A stretch of 16,484 nucleotides of DNA. Origin: Bacteroidales bacterium UBA1208 (GTDB lineage: Bacteria > Bacteroidota > Bacteroidia > Bacteroidales > P3). Made by a program: the position numbers and the translations under genes. Within the stretch, counting starts at the first letter, position 1. The number at the start of each line of letters is the position of its first letter. Under the pieces are notes generated by a model. That model had not been told where the DNA came from. It ran no database searches and saw only the letters and a list, made by a program, of their open reading frames with translations. The stretch lies in NCBI GenBank assembly GCA_002309955.1, contig DBXQ01000071.1, forward strand, positions 1-16,484. The letters run 5' to 3'. Positions 11,373 through 16,484 of the stretch are shown here, piece by piece.

Positions 11373-12827
11373 ATGGCAGAGCAACGAATTATCCGAAGAG
11401 CCACCAATCCGACTGTCACAAGCAATGACATCGACACAGAGCTTGCCAAAGGCATATTGAACGATGAATACGCCCTTATCATAGGCAGTGAGGCCATCTT
11501 CAACAGAGACATGCCCAAGACACAGGGGACTGGCGACAGTATGTTCAGAATATACAACGCCATTGCCGAGATTCATCAAATCGACGGGGAATTTCCACTA
11601 ACCGAACATGGATGGCACATCCTCCTTGCGAAAAAAGGGATAGACACACAGGCAGTCTGCAAAAATGCATGGGAGGAGCTCATAAAAAGTGGGAGTACTC
11701 ATTATGACGAACAGACCAACAAGCCGGACAAGAACTTGTGCGAACTAATCGACACCCGTTTTTTCCGTACGGTGTTCACCACATGCATTGACGACACATT
11801 AGAGCAATATTTGCGCACTATATGGGAAGACCGAGGGGAAGAATTGGCTGTCTATAACTTTCAGCATAGGAACGATGTCAGCCGATATAATAAACAACGT
11901 GAGGAAGAAGAATCCAAATACGGGGTGAAACGGCCTTGCATTGTCTATCTTTTTGGCAAGATAGGCGATAGCACCACATTGGGGACTCCCATAGAGTTTG
12001 TATTCAATGAAGATGAAGCATTGAAAGCCACATCGGAATATGTGAAAGCATCCGATGCGATAAGAGAATTCCTTGAAGGATATTTATATAAACGGAAAAT
12101 ACTATCCATCGGATGCCATTATGACGATTGGCGATTCCGTTTCTTCTGGTATTCGCTCAGAAAAGGGTTGTCACATTTGGCAGAAGGTACAGTGGTTTAC
12201 AATTTCGACCCAAGTGACACGCTATACCAGTACCTTAAAGACAGATATGTTCATGTGGAGAAAGACTCACGCGCGTTCATGCATCGGATTGCTGAGAAGT
12301 TGAAGTCGCCCGAGATGTTCGAAGGCCGTGCAAAGGCTGCAAAAGGAGTGTTTCTTTCATACGACAGCAGGGACTTCACGGTGGCTTACCAATTGTTTCG
12401 GACACTGCATAAAGAGAACATCAACGTATGGATTGACCACGAGGAGCTACACCACAATGACAAATATAATGAGGATATTCGACAGGCCATTAATTCCTGC
12501 GGTATATTTATGCCTGTTTTGAGCGACAATATAAGCGAGAAATTAGAGAACTTCACGGGCGACCCAAAAGGAGAAGTGCCAGTAGACGATGAATCGATAC
12601 CCTACTACATAAGAAAAGAATGGGTGTATGCAAAATCCCTCAATAAGCCCATCTTCCCCATCATTATCGGCAACTATAGCCCAAGAAAAGAATATCATAA
12701 GAAGTTCAGAGATTTAGTAGGCATACCTGAAGAGAAAGACAAGACATTGAAGAATCTTTGTAATGAAAAAGAGATAATTGAATCATTAAAAACCGCATTA
12801 GCCGACCTACTGTATGAACACCGTTAA
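11373..12827 (+). CDS. SIR2-like (degenerate) and TIR domain fusion, predicted NAD-linked effector
   Basis: This 484-residue cytoplasmic protein has two domains. Residues about 20-300 follow the SIR2 fold: YALIIGSEAIF (33-43) stands at the Rossmann G-x-G/S position, FTTCIDDTLE (135-144) at the T-T-N-x-D-x-x-x-E motif, YLFGKIGD (192-199) at the L-H-G motif, and LSIGCHYDDW (244-253) at the terminal G-x-S-x-x-D motif. The catalytic Asn and His positions are Cys138 and Phe194, so sirtuin-type catalysis is probably lost. Residues 324-480 form a TIR domain: KGVFLSYDSRD, then INVWIDHEEL, then IFMPVLSDN. YYIRKEWVYAKSLNKPIFPI aligns with the SARM1 segment WVHKEIVTA, placing Glu416 at the catalytic glutamate. 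TIR domains of this type cleave or convert NAD. There is no signal peptide or membrane helix. The STAND gene begins 14 nt before its stop, so the two are translationally coupled. The domain assignments are strong; activity is inferred. Confidence 0.85.
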   Translation: MAEQRIIRRATNPTVTSNDIDTELAKGILNDEYALIIGSEAIFNRDMPKTQGTGDSMFRIYNAIAEIHQIDGEFPLTEHGWHILLAKKGIDTQAVCKNAWEELIKSGSTHYDEQTNKPDKNLCELIDTRFFRTVFTTCIDDTLEQYLRTIWEDRGEELAVYNFQHRNDVSRYNKQREEEESKYGVKRPCIVYLFGKIGDSTTLGTPIEFVFNEDEALKATSEYVKASDAIREFLEGYLYKRKILSIGCHYDDWRFRFFWYSLRKGLSHLAEGTVVYNFDPSDTLYQYLKDRYVHVEKDSRAFMHRIAEKLKSPEMFEGRAKAAKGVFLSYDSRDFTVAYQLFRTLHKENINVWIDHEELHHNDKYNEDIRQAINSCGIFMPVLSDNISEKLENFTGDPKGEVPVDDESIPYYIRKEWVYAKSLNKPIFPIIIGNYSPRKEYHKKFRDLVGIPEEKDKTLKNLCNEKEIIESLKTALADLLYEHR

Positions 12828-15800
12828 ACCCAATCCATGGAAAGGCGTTGTACCCTACAGCGACAATGCCGAAGATTTAGCTATCCATCCGTTTCGCGGA
12901 CGGGACAAAGAAATAAACGAACTACTAAAGGTCGTTGACCGCTATAATATATCCACCTTATACGGCAGAAGCGGTATCGGCAAGACCTCCCTGCTGAACG
13001 CAGGTGCATTCCCTCGCCTGCGGGAAAAGGGATTCTACCCCGTGAGGATTCGATTGACTGACCAAGAGGATAATTTCGCTTTGGCTATAACAAGCAGACT
13101 AAAGGACATTGCCGTATTACAGGATGAGACAGCATGGCCACTCAGTATTCCAAGGGCAGAAGAGGAGAGCGGTTATCTATGGGCGTATTTTGCATACCAT
13201 CGGTTCTTTGTTGGTGAGGATGAGGTAATTCCCGTTATTGTTTTTGACCAGTTCGAGGAGGTGCTGCGCAAGGCCAAAAAGAAGTCCTCCCTTCTAATCA
13301 GACAATTGTACAACACATTGCAGGACGGTTTGCTTGCCAACGGAACACCGTATACCATCGGATTCCGGTTTGTCATCAGTCTGCGCGAAGATGATTTGTA
13401 TCTTTTGGAAGAGCTTCTGGACCAAAACTATATCGATACCCTAAAACAGGGAAGGTACCGACTACGTCCAGTTGGAGATGAAGGCATCGAAGAGATTGTA
13501 AACATCCGTCCCGGTGTGATTGCCGACGACAAGGAGTTGCCAGATATCATTCACCTGCTCACCGAGAAGACCCAGCAGGACGAGCAGGTGAGTACATTGC
13601 TGTTGTCGCTGATATGCTCGCAGTTGTATGAGGCTACCAACGGTGCGCCTATCACCCTACAGAATGTGACCGATATGCTCAAGAACAGCAAGACCGACAT
13701 ATTGGAGACATTCTATGACAAGGCCACCGAGCAGTTGGACGTAAAGGCGAAAGACTACCTGATAGCCCATTGCGTGGACGAGGACGGGCGAAGAAAACCC
13801 GTATTAAAGACTGAGTTGGAACAACACATAGGCAAGAACCATGCCGACAATCTATGCGACGAGACGAAACCCCATCATATTTTCACCGCCGTATCAGGGG
13901 AATTGCTGCAACGGAAGAACTATGTGGAACTGCTGCACGACCAATTGGCCATCATCCTGTTAGCCAAAAGAGCCAAACAGCAGGCCGAACAACGATTGAG
14001 ACGAATAAGAAAATGGGCAATAGTTCTGGGCATAATCGCCACACTAATCGGATTGATAAGCCTGACAGTACCCCGAATCATGACGGCCACAACCCCCTTG
14101 GACACCCGATTGGCTGAGATTGGGGACACTTTAGAGGATCAGGGTAGACACTACCGGTCGGTGACAAACTTCGTAGACCTTTCGAAATACAAGAAGATAG
14201 AAGAGACGGCATTGGTGGGACTTAGCGGGGCTAACAGAATGCGGATAAGAAGCAGTCAACTTGGCGACATACGATATTGTACATTCCCGGAAATAGACAC
14301 CTTAGAAGTAGTAATGGACTCAATGGTACATGATACAGAGGAGGTTGAATATTGGAGCGAACCTGTAGACTACAACCAACTAACCGTGATAGGCTCAGAA
14401 AGTTTCCCCAATATAGAAATGCTGAAAATAGAAGGATCAGCAAAGGATTACGAGTACACCTCCGATCATTCATGCAACCACCTACCAAAACTAAAAGCAA
14501 TCGAGGTGCAGGATACTACAGTTCTCCATTTACACAGGGGAACACTCTATGCATGCTCCGACAGTCTATGTAGAGCAATCATCACATCCACCGAGGGAGA
14601 AATCTGTTATGAGGAGACATATTTCAGCAATCTGGGCTTTGAAGACCCTGAGAATGCCACAAAAATAATAGATTTTGACATTGCAAAACCACACAAAAGA
14701 AAGATTGCAAACGACGACCGATACTACAGAATAATCTGTTCAAACCCGGGAAAAAGTGCTATTAACGCGACCGATATTCCACGAGAAATATTGCCAAACG
14801 TAATAGAGGCCTACTTGCCAAACATCATCGCCATTGGAGATTCCGCATTTAAAAATAGCCATATACGCAAACTATACGCACCGAGGGTAACAACCCTTGG
14901 GGCTCTCGCATTCGCATCTTGCTATCATTTAGACAGCATCCATTTAGAAAATGTCACGAGCCTTGGACAGCGTGTTTTCTATCAGTGTCCATCCTTGCGC
15001 TATGCCAATATTGGAAAGCCTGACACCATACCTTTTGCCGCCTTTTCGAAATGTTATTCTCTAAAGGAAATTGTTGGTACCTCATTGGTAAAACATATTA
15101 AAGATTACGCATTTTATCACTGCGAGGCACTATCATCAATTGATATTCCCAATGTTGAATACATCGATAAGGGCAGTTTTTATAAATGTTATAGTCTAAC
15201 CAATATAACTGGACAACATGTTAAATACATCGGGGAAAAAGCATTTTATGGATGCAGTACGCTACGGGATGCCGTATTTCCGCAATTGGAAGAAATTGCA
15301 GATGATGCTTTCTGTTATTGTTCTCTACTTCAGCATATCGAATTCCCTCAATTAGAAAGAATAGGCACTTATGTATTTGATGAATGCAACCGTTTACAAA
15401 GCATACGACTGCCAAATATTAAAGATGTTCATCGGTTTGGTGACTGTCCTTCGTTACAAGCACTATACTTAGACAATGCCAAAACTTTCAGAGGGGTATT
15501 CCCTGACAATTTAAAAATACTGTATGCACCCCAATTAGACTCTTTGTTGTATTCTTTCTCTTTTGATTCCCCTACTACAAAACTAAAAATATGGTTACCT
15601 AACCTAAGATACCTTGAGATGCCACCAGTATTTGATTCAAAAGTTAATTTTGAAATCCACATTCCTGATCATTGTTCATATTTAGCGATTGAGTATGTAT
15701 TTGATACAACTACGCAAAAGAATTGGAGCAATATAGACTCGTTGTATATACCTGCATATATTTCGAACTCATTAATAAAGCTGCCATCATATATAAAACG

Positions 15801-16484
15801 GGAACCATCCAACATATTACAAAAGGAGTGTGCTGCATCAGCAAATAAACACATCGTATACACAAAACCTAAAGAGAAACAAGGGTATTCCGTAATAGGA
15901 AACGTTATCATCATAAATGATACTATTATACCTCATCTACATATAGCCAGTGACATAGAAGAAATTGTCGGATTAGATGAAAGCCAGCGCATATATAAGA
16001 TTTCGGTATCTCCAATAAACACTCATTACATGATGATTGGTAATGCCCTTCATCAAATCATCCATTCATCCTATACTTATATTACATTCTATCTTACACG
16101 TGAGTACGGAAAACCTTTTACTTATGAAATAAATGAACCTGAGTTTTATTTTACGGATTATGAGGATAATCGTACCATTATCATATATGACAAACATTAC
16201 AAAAGATTCCCTGACACTCTATTTCATGCAAAAACATATGTCCCATATGGAAAAACAGAAGTATACAAAGCACAACTTCGCAATAATGATGGAATCACAA
16301 TAGAAGAAATGGGTTGGCTGAAAACCTTATATTATCGAGTTGTCTATTCCTCTTATATCACTGATATTCGAATATATAGCAAAACATATAGAATAACATT
16401 GATATGGCTGTTTGCCGTAACGGCATTTGTTGTATGGAAAAGATTGATTCGGAAGCGGAAACTCAGATGGAAAGACGGTCTTTG
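12814..16484 (+). CDS. nSTAND1-type NTPase with transmembrane helices and BspA-type LRRs (3' end beyond window)
   Basis: ATG at 12814 opens a frame with no stop through 1223 codons to the window edge. Residues 26-34 (PFRGRDKEI) and the P-loop GRSGIGKTS (51-59) begin a STAND NTPase. Walker B is PVIVFDQFEE (140-149), and RFVISLREDD (185-194) is the sensor-1 strand and following Arg; the D-Q-F-E-E motif is typical of nSTAND1. A winged-helix-like region ends in LRRIRK. Transmembrane helix 1 is 401-420. From 421 to about 1193 the chain is predicted outside the cytoplasm and includes LRR_5/BspA-type repeats at 668-876 with units such as YIGEKAFYGCSTL. Transmembrane helix 2 is 1194-1208, followed by a basic tail, KRLIRKRKLRWK, which by the positive-inside rule is cytoplasmic. 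The rest is off the window. In STAND proteins the NTPase is a ligand-controlled oligomerisation switch. The repeats are the likely sensor and the coupled SIR2-TIR protein the likely effector, which is inference. Confidence 0.85.
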   Translation, partial: MNTVKPNPWKGVVPYSDNAEDLAIHPFRGRDKEINELLKVVDRYNISTLYGRSGIGKTSLLNAGAFPRLREKGFYPVRIRLTDQEDNFALAITSRLKDIAVLQDETAWPLSIPRAEEESGYLWAYFAYHRFFVGEDEVIPVIVFDQFEEVLRKAKKKSSLLIRQLYNTLQDGLLANGTPYTIGFRFVISLREDDLYLLEELLDQNYIDTLKQGRYRLRPVGDEGIEEIVNIRPGVIADDKELPDIIHLLTEKTQQDEQVSTLLLSLICSQLYEATNGAPITLQNVTDMLKNSKTDILETFYDKATEQLDVKAKDYLIAHCVDEDGRRKPVLKTELEQHIGKNHADNLCDETKPHHIFTAVSGELLQRKNYVELLHDQLAIILLAKRAKQQAEQRLRRIRKWAIVLGIIATLIGLISLTVPRIMTATTPLDTRLAEIGDTLEDQGRHYRSVTNFVDLSKYKKIEETALVGLSGANRMRIRSSQLGDIRYCTFPEIDTLEVVMDSMVHDTEEVEYWSEPVDYNQLTVIGSESFPNIEMLKIEGSAKDYEYTSDHSCNHLPKLKAIEVQDTTVLHLHRGTLYACSDSLCRAIITSTEGEICYEETYFSNLGFEDPENATKIIDFDIAKPHKRKIANDDRYYRIICSNPGKSAINATDIPREILPNVIEAYLPNIIAIGDSAFKNSHIRKLYAPRVTTLGALAFASCYHLDSIHLENVTSLGQRVFYQCPSLRYANIGKPDTIPFAAFSKCYSLKEIVGTSLVKHIKDYAFYHCEALSSIDIPNVEYIDKGSFYKCYSLTNITGQHVKYIGEKAFYGCSTLRDAVFPQLEEIADDAFCYCSLLQHIEFPQLERIGTYVFDECNRLQSIRLPNIKDVHRFGDCPSLQALYLDNAKTFRGVFPDNLKILYAPQLDSLLYSFSFDSPTTKLKIWLPNLRYLEMPPVFDSKVNFEIHIPDHCSYLAIEYVFDTTTQKNWSNIDSLYIPAYISNSLIKLPSYIKREPSNILQKECAASANKHIVYTKPKEKQGYSVIGNVIIINDTIIPHLHIASDIEEIVGLDESQRIYKISVSPINTHYMMIGNALHQIIHSSYTYITFYLTREYGKPFTYEINEPEFYFTDYEDNRTIIIYDKHYKRFPDTLFHAKTYVPYGKTEVYKAQLRNNDGITIEEMGWLKTLYYRVVYSSYITDIRIYSKTYRITLIWLFAVTAFVVWKRLIRKRKLRWKDGL
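14815..15441 (+). repeat. BspA-type (LRR_5) leucine-rich repeat array within the STAND protein
   Basis: About nine units of roughly 22-24 codons occur in frame. The shared pattern is I-x-x-x-A/S-F-x-x-C-x-x-L-x-x-I-x-x-P-x-V/L, with examples AFYGCSTL, AFCYCSLL and VFDECNRL. The DNA units are diverged from one another, so recent tandem expansion is not indicated. In BspA proteins of Bacteroidales such arrays mediate adhesion or ligand binding outside the cell. Confidence 0.8.

Noticed and set aside
13854..14573. Short alternative frames within the STAND gene (73-89 codons)
   Set aside because: The main frame from 12814 is continuous with clear NTPase motifs; the alternatives have none.
14815..15441. 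Repeated units as a CRISPR array or DNA tandem repeat
   Set aside because: The periodicity is at protein level (LRR units) with diverged DNA. There are no identical repeats or spacers.

Overview
The window comes from a member of the Bacteroidales (phylum Bacteroidota). Supporting evidence includes promoter elements of the Bacteroidales form (TAnnTTTG at -7, in two places paired with TTTG or TTG at -33 with a 19-20 bp spacer), AT-rich translation starts without Shine-Dalgarno sites, and families largely restricted to the phylum: a surface lipoprotein of fimbrillin type, a DUF4248 protein, a PorT-like outer-membrane barrel and BspA-type leucine-rich repeats. The genus cannot be fixed from what is visible.

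Left third (1-7319). A surface lipoprotein gene, cut by the window edge, and a 54-codon small-protein gene lie on the minus strand behind a long structured leader. They diverge from the trigger factor gene tig (1165-2526), which ends in a clear rho-independent terminator. An HU/IHF-type DNA-binding protein follows, with its own promoter, a 230-nt leader containing a possible 41-codon ORF, and a terminator. Next come an outer-membrane beta-barrel protein, a secreted helical protein of unknown function, and a 673-residue two-helix membrane protein. The last has two Rossmann/RCK-like domains and a C-terminal RyR-type motif, and looks like a prokaryotic relative of CASTOR/POLLUX channels.

Middle (7320-11137). 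A minus-strand cluster of three small genes holds a DUF4248 protein, an unrecognised 108-residue protein and a 272-residue protein resembling DUF6266-like families. A 584-nt intergenic region follows, carrying a large imperfect palindrome and a GC-rich hairpin. After it come an unrecognised 287-residue plus-strand gene and a minus-strand DUF3298-like lipoprotein.

Right third (11373-16484, running off the window). This is the most interesting part: a two-gene cassette with a 14-nt overlap. The first gene encodes a SIR2-like domain, with its catalytic positions apparently lost, fused to a TIR domain that keeps the SARM1-type catalytic glutamate. The second encodes an nSTAND1-type P-loop NTPase followed by a transmembrane helix, about 770 residues predicted outside the cytoplasm that include BspA-type leucine-rich repeats, and a second transmembrane helix. 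Its coding frame is open for 1223 codons to the window end. I infer an NLR-like sensor whose repeat domain faces the periplasm and whose cytoplasmic STAND module controls a separate SIR2-TIR effector, possibly an NAD-consuming immunity or signalling system.

I saw no tRNA, rRNA, CRISPR array, transposase or integrase.
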